Assembly (NCBI RefSeq): GCF_012935325.2 | Contig: NZ_JABBYG020000024.1 | Coordinates: 1 to 64,000 of the forward strand | Direction of reading: 5' to 3' | Source: Paenibacillus sp. PL91 | GTDB lineage: Bacteria; Bacillota; Bacilli; Paenibacillales; Paenibacillaceae | Length of the DNA: 64,000 nt | Shown: positions 35,472-43,860 of the stretch, one piece after another | Numbering within the stretch: the stretch's first letter is position 1 | How the letters are laid out: every line of letters starts with the position of its first letter | The notes under the pieces: model-generated | Seen by the model: the letters and a program-made list of their open reading frames with translations, nothing else | Told to the model about the DNA's origin: nothing | Databases searched by the model: none | Made by a program: the position numbers and the translations under genes

Positions 35472-36368
35472 TTATTCCTCCTTCGTACCGAACAATCCCC
35501 AGCTAAGCTTGTTCGCAAAATACATTAATATAAGAAGAAATACGGATATCGTCGCCGCATAACCCATTTCGAAGCGGATTAAGCCATAGTCGTTGATATG
35601 GTTCACGATTAGATGGCCGGCATATTCCGGCGTCGGGTTTTGACCAGAAAGCTCAACGCCAATAGCCCCTGTCTTAAACGTTGTGACGATCGCCATAACC
35701 GCTCCGAACAGCATTTGCGGCTTCATGGACGGAATCGTAATATACCACAGCTCTTGTAAGTTGTTTTTGATGCCGTCGATTCTGCCCGCCTCATACAAAA
35801 TCGTATCCACGTTAAGAATGCCGGCTAGCATCGCAAGAAAGCCAACACCCATGCTTGACCACAGCGTTACGACGACCATCGAGCTCATTAGAAAATCAGG
35901 GCTTGTTACCCACAGCTTCGGCACATCGATTAGTCCAAGCTTTAATAGGAAGCTGTTCAAATAGCCGATTCTATCGCCTGATAGCAGCGGCAGCCAAATA
36001 ATCGTCATGGCTATCCCTACCGTAAGCGATGGCGTATACATCGCGAGCGCCACCCATTTGCGATAGCTTCCGCGCAGCCTTGAAATGAGCCAAGCAAGCA
36101 GGAAGGCAGCCGCGTAGCCGCCTGGACCTACTATAACCGCGAACTTGAACGTGTTCGGCAGCGCGTACTTGAGAAACAGCAAATCCTGCGAGATCAAATA
36201 TTGAAAGTTGCTCCAGCCAATCCAGCGCGGCGGCTCGATCCCGTTATAATAAGTGAAGCTGAGGCCTATTGCAGCCAAAATCGGGATGACGATAAACAAG
36301 GCGAAGCAGATTAAGAACGGCGCGATAAATAAGTACGAAATGCGAAACGACCAAAGCTTACTCCACAT
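35472..36368 (-). CDS. Carbohydrate-type ABC transporter permease (MalF/UgpA-like), pair 1
   Basis: A 298-residue permease with a hydrophobic N-terminus (YLFIAPFLICFALFIVIP), six membrane segments and the EAA loop EAGRIDGIKNNLQELWYITIP. It overlaps the 3' end of the giant binding protein gene by 11 bp and is followed at once by its MalG-like partner. Together with the giant binding protein and the ATPase it forms a complete importer. Confidence 0.88.
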   Translation of the reverse strand: MWSKLWSFRISYLFIAPFLICFALFIVIPILAAIGLSFTYYNGIEPPRWIGWSNFQYLISQDLLFLKYALPNTFKFAVIVGPGGYAAAFLLAWLISRLRGSYRKWVALAMYTPSLTVGIAMTIIWLPLLSGDRIGYLNSFLLKLGLIDVPKLWVTSPDFLMSSMVVVTLWSSMGVGFLAMLAGILNVDTILYEAGRIDGIKNNLQELWYITIPSMKPQMLFGAVMAIVTTFKTGAIGVELSGQNPTPEYAGHLIVNHINDYGLIRFEMGYAATISVFLLILMYFANKLSWGLFGTKEE

Positions 36369-39315
36369 AGCGATCTATCCCTTCCCAAGGCTGATCGACA
36401 ACTGGAATATCTAATGTTTTCACCTGATTGCCAAGCTCATCGATAAAGCCAAATTCCTGCTGCTTTCGCAGCAGCTCCCGATTGATATCCCTAACCGCTT
36501 GCTCTAACGAAGACATATAGTTTGTCGTCCTTACGACCGACCTGATCCAAGCGTTATTCGTCTCGCGCTCAAGGAAATAGCCTCCCGGCACATTCGGAAT
36601 ATCCTTATACCACTTCCATTGGTTCAAAATAATGTCGGCATCCTCTTTTTTCCACGGAAGACGGGTAAAGGCCTCGACGTTGGACGTGTTCCAGCGGAAA
36701 GCAACGCCGTTCACAGCCTCTAGATCTGAGCCGTATTGCTCCTGCACCTCGGCAGAGAGCCACCATTTCAGAAACTGCCAGCTTTCTTTTTTCTTATTCG
36801 ATTTGTCGAAAATAACGCCCGTCCGTTGTCCCCCGCCAGCCCAGCGGCTAATCGTCCCGTCCGCTTGCTTCGTTCCCGGAATAAGCGCGATACCCCAGCG
36901 GCCGTTCAGTTCAGGCGCTGCTGCCGACAGCTGCACATACATGTTGTAGTCCGATATGCCGATCGGCATCGTTCCGCTGCGGAAATGCTGATAGAAGCTC
37001 GGCACCTCCCGCTCCACCGCATACGTATTGAACAAATCCGTCCACTGCTTGAACGCGCGGTACGCCTCAGGCGTATCCAGCCCCGATTTCACCCCGCCTG
37101 GCTCATAGAACTCGACGCCGTTCTGATAGAAGAAATGTGTAAACTCCTTCGGATTCACGTAGAAGTTCATGAAATTTTGCTGCAGCGTAGGCAGTAAATC
37201 GTACACCTCATCCCACGTTTGCGGAATCTTAACCCCTAAGCGCTGCAAAATATCCTTTCTATAGTAGAGCACCTGAAACGATTGCGTTTCCGGTACGCCA
37301 TAGTAGCCGCCATCATAATGCAGCGGCAGCCAGGAACCGGGACTAAACTTGGGATACAGCTCATCAAAATCATCAAACTCTGTTAAATCTTGAAGCGTTC
37401 CTCGGATCGCATAATCAACCGGCAAGTCCTGCGTCAGGCCAAGCGCAATATCTGGCTGAACGCCGGCAGCGTTGGACATGAGCAGCAGCTCCGGATTCGG
37501 CAGCAAATTCACCTTCACCTCAATGCCTGTCTCCGGCGTGAACGACTCATCCGCCAATTGCTGCAGCTGATCAACGTAATCCCTTCCGCGCTGCACCCAA
37601 ATATTAAGCTTTGTGTCATCCAGGTCGTTCAGACTGTCCCTAGCGTCGAATGAATAAATAAAGTTTTGAGCCCCGCCCCATACCCGGTCCAAAAATGCGG
37701 CTTCCATCTTAGGCGCATCCGCCTTCTCCGGAATGATATAAACCTCATCCAGCTGCAGCGACTGCTTCATGAGGGTATCGATGAACGTTCCGAATTTCTC
37801 TCTCATGGACGAGATCTCTTCCACCTGATACGGAATTTCCTCCGGCTTCCCCAGCAATGCCCGCAAATCCTTCGCTGAAGTATCCAGCCCTTGGCTGATC
37901 GAGTCCTTATTGCCGTTAGCCTGAACAACCCGCTTAGACAATGACTCCATCACATCAGCCGCAAGTGCCATTTGATCGGTTAGGCCAGGGAAATCCTGCT
38001 CCATATTCCATGTCCGATTGCGATCTATCGACTTCTTCGTGCTGGCGCCCGTTATGGTCCGTAAATCCCAATCGATCGCATCAAGATGAGCAATCAGCTT
38101 CTCCACATCGACGATAATCGATTTGACAGGCGACAGCGTAACCGCGAGCGACAGCGTATGCTTTCCTTTCTCCAGCTTAAGGAGATACGGCTTCTCGCTT
38201 TTATCCTGCAAAATCGTCCCTTGCCAGCCGGTTGAATAAGGAAAGCCATAAGCTAGAAACTCCTTGAACGGCACCTCACCGTCGATCCGAACGGCACGAT
38301 AGGAGGTCTTCTGAGCGATCGTATTTTGCAAGGCGCGAAAGCCGATTTTATAAAGCCCGGACTCCGGCACTTCAAACGACCATGTTATTTCCTGATTCTG
38401 CTCCAGCCAGCGCGGTCCGCCAACGGTGTTGTAAATAATTCGCCCCTTATAACGCGGCAGCGTTCGGGCGTTCTTATCCGAATACAGCTTGATTGCCGTA
38501 TCATTCTTGGACGCAAAATCTTCTGCCTGAATGGTTAAAGCATCCCCATCAATAGCAGGCGCCTCGGCATTTTGAGCGGCGACCTCTTCATACGCTGGAA
38601 TCGTTTTGCTTGGCGAAAGCTCGATTTTCTCTATTGCAACCGGGTCAAAGCCTTGCAAACGAATCGTATGCGTCCCTCTAGTAAAATGCCACTGCAAAGG
38701 CTGCGCGTATGCTCCACCCGAATCAATTAACGGCTTATCGCTCCAGCCCGTAACGTCATTCGAACGAGGCCTGATTTCATCGCCATCCGAGTTTTTCAAA
38801 ATAGGGCGGACATCCTCCCATGTACGATATAACGAGACGGAGGAGGCTTCCCTAAACGGCTTTTGACCGTCTATGGTCACCCCCCACCCGATCGCGCCCT
38901 TTCTCCCTGCATCCTTTAGCGGATTATAAGAAACATGGATTTCATACAGCGCACTCTCTGCAACGTCAACTTTATATTCGACCCAGCCTGTATCGCTCGA
39001 ATTCCAAAGCAGCACATTCGATTTCCCCTCATACTCGCCTGGCTTGATGTCTCGATCATTCGATACGGCGGATGGCTTCGCTCCCTCCACCTGTATCGTA
39101 GCATTAGCGTTTTTCACTCCTTGCTCCTGCCAAGCCTTAAGCGCTTCGCTAAAATAAGGATCGGTTTCATAATCAAAGGTTGTAATGAGTCCGTCATAAT
39201 TGACCGCTTCGGTTTGTTCGCCGGATACGGGGCTTACTGCCGCTCCAGACAAGAGCAGCAGTGCCGCAATTCCAACGCTTCCGCTATACAGCATCCATTT
39301 TCGCTTTATGTTCAT
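36358..39315 (-). CDS. Giant solute-binding protein with two N-terminal sugar-binding-like modules
   Basis: A 985-residue secreted protein. The signal peptide (cleavage near VSG) has no lipobox cysteine, unlike ordinary Gram-positive binding proteins. Residues about 60-235 and 255-405 look like two CBM35/CBM6-type beta-sandwiches (SALYEIHVSY ... HTIRLQGFD; LTIQAEDFAS ... GLYKIGFRALQN ... KHTLSLAV). A helical linker follows (about 410-535). The C-terminal 450 residues are a family-1 binding protein (IWVQRGRDYVDQLQQLADE; GVPETQSFQVLYYRKDILQR). It would bind a glycan directly and feed pair 1 permeases. Unusual fusion; retention at the cell surface may depend on the uncleaved signal segment or on glycan binding. 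Confidence 0.82.
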   Translation of the reverse strand: MNIKRKWMLYSGSVGIAALLLLSGAAVSPVSGEQTEAVNYDGLITTFDYETDPYFSEALKAWQEQGVKNANATIQVEGAKPSAVSNDRDIKPGEYEGKSNVLLWNSSDTGWVEYKVDVAESALYEIHVSYNPLKDAGRKGAIGWGVTIDGQKPFREASSVSLYRTWEDVRPILKNSDGDEIRPRSNDVTGWSDKPLIDSGGAYAQPLQWHFTRGTHTIRLQGFDPVAIEKIELSPSKTIPAYEEVAAQNAEAPAIDGDALTIQAEDFASKNDTAIKLYSDKNARTLPRYKGRIIYNTVGGPRWLEQNQEITWSFEVPESGLYKIGFRALQNTIAQKTSYRAVRIDGEVPFKEFLAYGFPYSTGWQGTILQDKSEKPYLLKLEKGKHTLSLAVTLSPVKSIIVDVEKLIAHLDAIDWDLRTITGASTKKSIDRNRTWNMEQDFPGLTDQMALAADVMESLSKRVVQANGNKDSISQGLDTSAKDLRALLGKPEEIPYQVEEISSMREKFGTFIDTLMKQSLQLDEVYIIPEKADAPKMEAAFLDRVWGGAQNFIYSFDARDSLNDLDDTKLNIWVQRGRDYVDQLQQLADESFTPETGIEVKVNLLPNPELLLMSNAAGVQPDIALGLTQDLPVDYAIRGTLQDLTEFDDFDELYPKFSPGSWLPLHYDGGYYGVPETQSFQVLYYRKDILQRLGVKIPQTWDEVYDLLPTLQQNFMNFYVNPKEFTHFFYQNGVEFYEPGGVKSGLDTPEAYRAFKQWTDLFNTYAVEREVPSFYQHFRSGTMPIGISDYNMYVQLSAAAPELNGRWGIALIPGTKQADGTISRWAGGGQRTGVIFDKSNKKKESWQFLKWWLSAEVQEQYGSDLEAVNGVAFRWNTSNVEAFTRLPWKKEDADIILNQWKWYKDIPNVPGGYFLERETNNAWIRSVVRTTNYMSSLEQAVRDINRELLRKQQEFGFIDELGNQVKTLDIPVVDQPWEGIDRYVE

Positions 39316-39351
39316 AACGAGAAGCCGCCTCCCTCCTTCGCCAAAATCCGA

Positions 39352-40461
39352 TCAGTCTGCAAATCTTACTCCCGTATCCTTATGGAAAAAATGAGCCTTC
39401 GAAATATCGAGCTCAACCTTTACCTTCTCGTTTTCAGCGAAACGATTATCCGGGTCCACACGAGCGATTAGCAGCTTCTCCTGTCCAATGTCCAAATAAA
39501 GAAAACGATCGGCGCCCATTAGCTCATTATCGCGATAAGTGCCGGTAATGATCGTCTCGGAGAATAAGCCCTCAAGCTTCACATTTTCCGGCCTAATCCC
39601 CAATATAATTGATTTGTTTACTTGGTTATGATTGCGCAAAATATCCTCCGTTGCTTCAGGAATCTTCAAGCTAAAGCGGCTCGTATGAAACTCCAACCTC
39701 CCTTGCGGGTTTTCCTGAATGCGCCCATTGATAAAGTTGATTTGGGGAGAGCCGATAAAGCTCGCCACAAAGGTGTTTGCCGGCTTGGAATAAATAAGCT
39801 CAGGCGTATCGCACTGCTGAATGACGCCGCCCTTCATCACGACGATTCGATCGGCCATCGTCATCGCTTCGACCTGGTCATGCGTGACGAAAATAAAGGT
39901 CGTTCCTAGCTTTTTGTGCAGCTTCGTAATTTCCATTCGCATCGTCACCCTAAGCTTTGCATCCAAATTGGACAGCGGCTCATCCATCAAAAACAGCTTC
40001 GGATCGCGCACGATCGCTCTGCCCAGCGCCACCCGTTGACGCTGACCGCCCGACAGCTCCTTCGGCTTGCGGTTTAAGTAAGGCTCTATTTCCAAAATCC
40101 GGCTTGCATTTTTCACCGCTAAATCGATCTCATGCTTAGGCAGCTTGCGCATCCGTAGGCCGAACGCAATATTCTCATATACGCTCAGGTTAGGATAAAG
40201 CGCATAGTTTTGAAAGACCATCGAAATGTCGCGATCCTTAGGCGGAAGCTTGTTGACCAATTGGTCGCCGATAAAAATTTCGCCCTCGGATATGTCTTCC
40301 AGACCGGCAATCATCCGCAGCGTCGTCGATTTGCCGCAGCCGGATGGCCCTACAAACACAATGAATTCCTTATCCTTAATTTCCAGCTGGAAATCCTGCA
40401 CAACTGCGTGCTTGTCTTTGCCATAGCGCTTATATAAATGATTAATCGTAACTCCCGCCAC
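39352..40461 (-). CDS. MsmX/UgpC-type carbohydrate ABC transporter ATPase
   Basis: A 369-residue ATPase with Walker A GPSGCGKST, signature LSGGQRQRVALGRA, Walker B LFLMDEPLSNLD, H-loop THDQ and a C-terminal OB/TOBE regulatory domain (from about 235). Start: the GTG at 40461 is 7 nt behind AGGAGG and yields the family N-terminus VAGVTINHLYKRYG; an ATG further upstream would read through the terminator hairpin. It is the first gene of the eight-gene ABC operon and may energise both permease pairs. No promoter is visible between the hairpin and this gene. Confidence 0.92.
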   Translation of the reverse strand: MAGVTINHLYKRYGKDKHAVVQDFQLEIKDKEFIVFVGPSGCGKSTTLRMIAGLEDISEGEIFIGDQLVNKLPPKDRDISMVFQNYALYPNLSVYENIAFGLRMRKLPKHEIDLAVKNASRILEIEPYLNRKPKELSGGQRQRVALGRAIVRDPKLFLMDEPLSNLDAKLRVTMRMEITKLHKKLGTTFIFVTHDQVEAMTMADRIVVMKGGVIQQCDTPELIYSKPANTFVASFIGSPQINFINGRIQENPQGRLEFHTSRFSLKIPEATEDILRNHNQVNKSIILGIRPENVKLEGLFSETIITGTYRDNELMGADRFLYLDIGQEKLLIARVDPDNRFAENEKVKVELDISKAHFFHKDTGVRFAD

Positions 40462-40493
40462 AAAACAACCTCCTATCAGAACAAGATTCCCGC

Positions 40494-40531
40494 CAAAAAA
40501 AATAAGGATATCATGTGATGCTCTGATATCC
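40494..40531 (-). terminator. Terminator between AKR and the ABC operon
   Basis: Minus-strand stem GGATATCA/TGATATCC with a 10-nt loop followed by TTATTTTTTTT, 36 bp after the AKR stop and 33 bp before the ATPase start. With no promoter visible after it, the ABC operon probably depends on partial read-through. Confidence 0.85.
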
Positions 40532-40566
40532 TCCATTGATACGGTAGAATGTATGAAGTTAATGGA

Positions 40567-41538
40567 TTAGTTCACAACCGCTGCTTCTTTCGCGATTTGC
40601 AGCCTTGCAGTCACTTCGTCAACCTTCGCCAGCTCTTCTTCGCTCAAGCGCTCATGCCAGCTTTTTGCGGCCTCTGTAATATGCTCCGGCTTAGATGCAC
40701 CAAGAATAGCCGAGGTAATTCCCGGACGGCTCAGCACCCAAGACAATGCATATTGCGCCTGGGTTAAGCCGCGCTCCTGCGCTAGCGGCTTAATCGCCTC
40801 TGCCAGCTTGATCGCATTTTTCTTGAGCAGCTCTTCAAGCCGTTGTTCGCCTGCTGCTAGTCGCGAGCCTTCAGGCGGCGCTTCTCCAGCGCGATATTTG
40901 CCTGAGAGTATGCCTCTGCCAAGCGGGCTGTACACGATAACGCCAACATTTTCCGATTGAACGAAAGGTATAATCTCCTGCTCAATTTCACGCGAGATCA
41001 AGCTGTATTCCGGCTGCAGGCTCTCAAAACGATGCAGGCTATGAAGAGCGCTGATACCATGAGCCTTCGCCAGCTGCCATGCAGCAAAATTCGAAGCCCC
41101 TATGTATCTCACTTTCCCTTGACGAACCAGATCATCCAAAGCTCTCAGCGTCTCATCCAGCGGCGTGTTCGGATCAAAGCGATGAACCTGATAGAGATCC
41201 AAGTAGTCGGTTTTCAATCGCTTCAGGCTGTCTTCAACCGCTTTGAAAATATGATAGCGGCTTTGCCCGGAATCATTGACGCCTTCGCCTACACGGCCAT
41301 GAACCTTGGTTGCAAGTACGATGTCCTGACGTCTTTCCTTGAGCAAATTGCCAAGAATTCGCTCGGATTCACCAGCTCCGTAGACGTTCGCGGTGTCGAC
41401 GAGGTTAATGCCATGATCTAACGCTAAATCCAAAATGGTAGCCGAAGCCTGCTCATCAATCCATCTTCCAAATGCCATCGTGCCTAAGCTTACTTCCGAT
41501 ACTTTGAGCCCTGTTCTTCCTAATCTGCGATATTCCAT
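40567..41538 (-). CDS. Aldo/keto reductase, first gene of unit A
   Basis: A 323-residue NAD(P)H-dependent AKR of the same broad class as 15189-16163: LGRTGLKVSEVSLGTMAFG, NLVDTANVYGAGESE (Asp, Tyr), LATKVHG (Lys), YQVHRFDP (His) and SAILGASKPEHITEA (cofactor binding). AGGAGGAG precedes the ATG. It sits directly behind attenuator A and ahead of the carbohydrate ABC operon, so it ties the transporter genes to the monooxygenase regulon. Likely role: reduction of a sugar-derived or other aldehyde or ketone; substrate unknown. Confidence 0.87.
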   Translation of the reverse strand: MEYRRLGRTGLKVSEVSLGTMAFGRWIDEQASATILDLALDHGINLVDTANVYGAGESERILGNLLKERRQDIVLATKVHGRVGEGVNDSGQSRYHIFKAVEDSLKRLKTDYLDLYQVHRFDPNTPLDETLRALDDLVRQGKVRYIGASNFAAWQLAKAHGISALHSLHRFESLQPEYSLISREIEQEIIPFVQSENVGVIVYSPLGRGILSGKYRAGEAPPEGSRLAAGEQRLEELLKKNAIKLAEAIKPLAQERGLTQAQYALSWVLSRPGITSAILGASKPEHITEAAKSWHERLSEEELAKVDEVTARLQIAKEAAVVN

Positions 41539-41576
41539 AATTATAATCTCCTCCTATAATCGATCATCGTATGAAC

Positions 41577-41691
41577 AAAAAAAACGGAGACATGCTATGC
41601 TAGATGTCTCCGGTTATCCGGTCGATAAATATTAGTATTCATATGAGAATAGTGCATTTTAAATAATAAGAGTACCGCAGGCTGATGTCAA
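41577..41691 (-). promoter_or_regulatory. Leader element A: promoter, CCGG mini-hairpin and overlapping terminator
   Basis: Minus-strand promoter -35 TTGACA (41686-41691), 17-bp spacer, -10 TATTAT (41663-41668). The leader carries CGACCGGATAACCGGAGA: CCGG-ATAA-CCGG at 41610-41621, whose second half begins the terminator stem CGGAGACAT/ATGTCTCCG (41585-41612), followed by eight T residues. Drives the AKR gene and possibly the ABC operon. Confidence 0.82.
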
Positions 41692-41715
41692 CCATCATCT
41701 CTGCAGTTATTTAGC

Positions 41716-42024
41716 TCAGTATGCGGACAATACGCTTCTTGCATGAATTTCCTGCTCGGCCACAAACTCGCTGAGCTCCACAATTAATTTGCCTTTTCCG
41801 AAGGATAAAAACTTTCGCCCTTCCTCAGCCTGCCTCTGCGTCATAAGGTCCAAAAAACGAATGATCATTTTCCGTCTGCGTTTAATTTCGGGATAGCCAT
41901 TATCGTATAGCCACTGATCAATCGTATTATAAATTCCACGATTCAGCCGATACATTTGCAAGCAATAATGATGAAAAGCCAAATCAGGCCATTCGTATAC
42001 GCCTATAGTAAGGTTGTTCTTCAT
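41716..42024 (-). CDS. Unrecognised 102-residue protein coupled to YezD
   Basis: I do not recognise this protein. It is soluble, mostly helical, rich in Arg/Lys in the middle (EIKRRRKMIIRFLDLMTQRQAEEGRKF) and has many aromatic residues near the N-terminus. Its ATG overlaps the YezD stop codon by one base (TAATG), so it is translationally coupled to it and probably functionally linked. It ends 25 bp before the -35 of leader A. Confidence 0.7.
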   Translation of the reverse strand: MKNNLTIGVYEWPDLAFHHYCLQMYRLNRGIYNTIDQWLYDNGYPEIKRRRKMIIRFLDLMTQRQAEEGRKFLSFGKGKLIVELSEFVAEQEIHARSVLSAY

Positions 42025-42206
42025 TATCTCTGCTTCCGGGCAGCAGATGGAGATTTCTCCGTGTCATAGCGACTGCGCTCTGTCCGATCAATTTGGACGA
42101 TTTGTCCGTTATGAATCGTAATTTGAATGACGCCGTATTGAACCCCTACCAATTGCTCCTTAATGCGTTTCAACCACTCATCAGCAACCTCAACCGGTCG
42201 AGACAT
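42024..42206 (-). CDS. yezD: YezD family small protein (DUF2292)
   Basis: A 60-residue protein: VADEWLKRIKEQLVGVQYGVIQITIHNGQIVQIDRTER is the typical YezD/DUF2292 core of a helix followed by a short beta hairpin. Function is not established; from memory such genes are often seen near sulfur-assimilation genes, which would suit this neighbourhood. Start 42206 is placed behind GGAGAGGG; the frame open further upstream runs through the terminator-like hairpin of the leader. It is the first gene of a two-gene unit. Confidence 0.75.
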   Translation of the reverse strand: MSRPVEVADEWLKRIKEQLVGVQYGVIQITIHNGQIVQIDRTERSRYDTEKSPSAARKQR

Positions 42207-42240
42207 AATCAACACCCTCTCCAAAGTTATATGTTTTGAA

Positions 42241-42432
42241 AAAAATAAAAAGAAGGCGCACGACAACCGATTCGGCATTCGGTTGGCATGCGCCTCCAGT
42301 TTTCTAGCGAGCGCGAATGTGAATAAAATACAGCGACACTAATGCCATAATTTTCTTATTCAATTCCCATTTCTATTTCCGACTAATTCAATAGGATAAA
42401 TTAAATTTACCATGATGCTTTCTATCCGTCAA
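42241..42432 (-). promoter_or_regulatory. Promoter and leader hairpin of the yezD unit
   Basis: Minus-strand promoter -35 TTGACG (42427-42432), 17-bp spacer, -10 TAAATT (42404-42409), just after the APC permease stop. About 110 nt downstream comes a strong intrinsic-terminator-like hairpin (42255-42294; GGCGCA..CCAACCGA / TCGGTTG..TGCGCC) followed by a T-rich tract, still 48 bp upstream of the yezD start. It therefore lies in the yezD leader, as an attenuator or as a late terminator for the APC gene. No CCGG mini-hairpin is present. Confidence 0.65.
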
Positions 42433-42442
42433 CCATTTTCCT

Positions 42443-43768
42443 CTAATCCATCTGGCGTTTCTGCATAACGGCAGCAAGCATCGGCTTCGTACGATGCAAA
42501 TGGTAAAACACTCCAATTATTAGCCAGCATGCTCCCATCAGTAAGGCGGTTCGATCCAGCAGCGTCAGGAGCCATCCTACAAAGCAAGCCCCGATAAGCG
42601 GGACAATCAGGTAAATAATCGTTTGTTTAAACGATCTTCGCTTCTCCTTCACGTACATCTGCGCGACGACTGAACCATTAACGAACACAAAGGCAGTTAA
42701 CGCGCCGAGACTAACGAATTTTATGGCTGTCTCCAAGCTTAAGACGAGCGCGAGCATCGAAATGACGCATACTACGACAATGCTGTTGACGGGCGTTTTA
42801 TATTTCAAATGCAGCTTGCCGAAAAACCGTCTAGGCAGCGTGGAGTCAGTGCCCATGACATGCAGAAGTCTCGAAGCACTCGTCACCGCGATGACCCCTT
42901 GCGTAAATACAGCCATAATCAACACCGATATGAAAAGCGACTGAAGGCCTGCACCGCCGACTAGACGCATCAGTTCAAAGCCAGCTGCATCTCCATTCGT
43001 AAACGCAAGGCTCGGAAACACCAGCTTCGTCAAAACAGAAACGACGATATACATGACAGCAGCAATAAGAACAATGAGCATGATTGCGCGCGGTATCGTT
43101 TTCTGAGCGTTGATGGTCTCATCAGCTAGCGTTGTTACCGTGTCAAAGCCAAGGAAGGAGAAGCAGACGATCGACGCGCCCGTCAATATCGCGGAACCCC
43201 CCCATTCCCCTTGCGGCAAAATCGGCTGAACAGCAATCGCAGCAGCGCTGCCCGCCAGACCCTTCAGCAGAAAGATGCAAAATACCGCAATAAACAATAT
43301 TTGCACGACTACAAATATTTTACTGATACCGGCAGAGAACTTAATGCCCACGATATTTACAACCGCAAAAATAAGGTTGATGCCAATGATCCATACCGAG
43401 GCTGGAACACCTGGGAACTGGGCATGCATATAAAGGCCGAACGTCAAGCATGCGATGACAGGGGAGAAAATATATTCGAGCAGCACCACCCAGCCGACCA
43501 AGAAACCGGCATAGGGATGGATAGCTTTCCTAACATAGCTATATGCGGAGGCAGAGGATGTAAATCTTTTGGACATAATCATATAGCTGAACGCCGTTAA
43601 TAGAATAGCTGCCGCCGCCACGCTGTACGAGCTCGTCATCCATCCGCGCGAGCCTTCGTAAGCGATACCATACACGGTAAAATAAATCATAGGCGACATC
43701 CACGCGAGGCCTAAGGTTACAACCTGAAACAATGTCAATGATCTCTGATACGCCACGTTCTCTTCCAT
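42443..43768 (-). CDS. APC family permease under a guanidine-I-type riboswitch
   Basis: A 441-residue amino acid/polyamine/organocation transporter with twelve hydrophobic segments; the N-terminus LTLFQVVTLGLAWMSPMIYF and the segment ADETINAQKTIPRAI are typical of PuuP-like APC permeases. The ATG 43768 lies 8 nt behind AGAGGG; the GTG at 43777 overlaps that SD and is less likely. The preceding ykkC-family riboswitch implies that expression responds to guanidine, so uptake or exchange of guanidine or a guanidino compound is a fair hypothesis, though the family is otherwise known for amino acids and polyamines. Confidence 0.88.
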   Translation of the reverse strand: MEENVAYQRSLTLFQVVTLGLAWMSPMIYFTVYGIAYEGSRGWMTSSYSVAAAAILLTAFSYMIMSKRFTSSASAYSYVRKAIHPYAGFLVGWVVLLEYIFSPVIACLTFGLYMHAQFPGVPASVWIIGINLIFAVVNIVGIKFSAGISKIFVVVQILFIAVFCIFLLKGLAGSAAAIAVQPILPQGEWGGSAILTGASIVCFSFLGFDTVTTLADETINAQKTIPRAIMLIVLIAAVMYIVVSVLTKLVFPSLAFTNGDAAGFELMRLVGGAGLQSLFISVLIMAVFTQGVIAVTSASRLLHVMGTDSTLPRRFFGKLHLKYKTPVNSIVVVCVISMLALVLSLETAIKFVSLGALTAFVFVNGSVVAQMYVKEKRRSFKQTIIYLIVPLIGACFVGWLLTLLDRTALLMGACWLIIGVFYHLHRTKPMLAAVMQKRQMD

Positions 43769-43821
43769 TTGCTGCACCCTCTGCCCTGTTAATTGGTCTT
43801 TCTCTGCTTTTAAAAAACAAG

Positions 43822-43860
43822 AAAAACCCGGGAGGCATCGTCGTTAGACAATCTCCCGGG
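43822..43860 (-). terminator. Expression-platform terminator of the riboswitch
   Basis: Minus-strand stem CCCGGGAG/CTCCCGGG with an 18-nt loop, then TTTTTC. Its 5' arm is the CCCGGGAGA that also closes the aptamer, so ligand binding would block termination. Confidence 0.88.

Noticed and set aside
15189-41538. Horizontal-transfer island around the monooxygenase region
   Set aside because: I saw no integrase, transposase, tRNA end or flanking repeat, and codon use by eye is like the neighbours, so there is no support for an island.
42376-42402. Possible CymR-type box in the yezD leader
   Set aside because: The sequence around CCTATTGAATTAGTCGG has imperfect symmetry but does not fit the CymR consensus as I remember it at several fixed positions.
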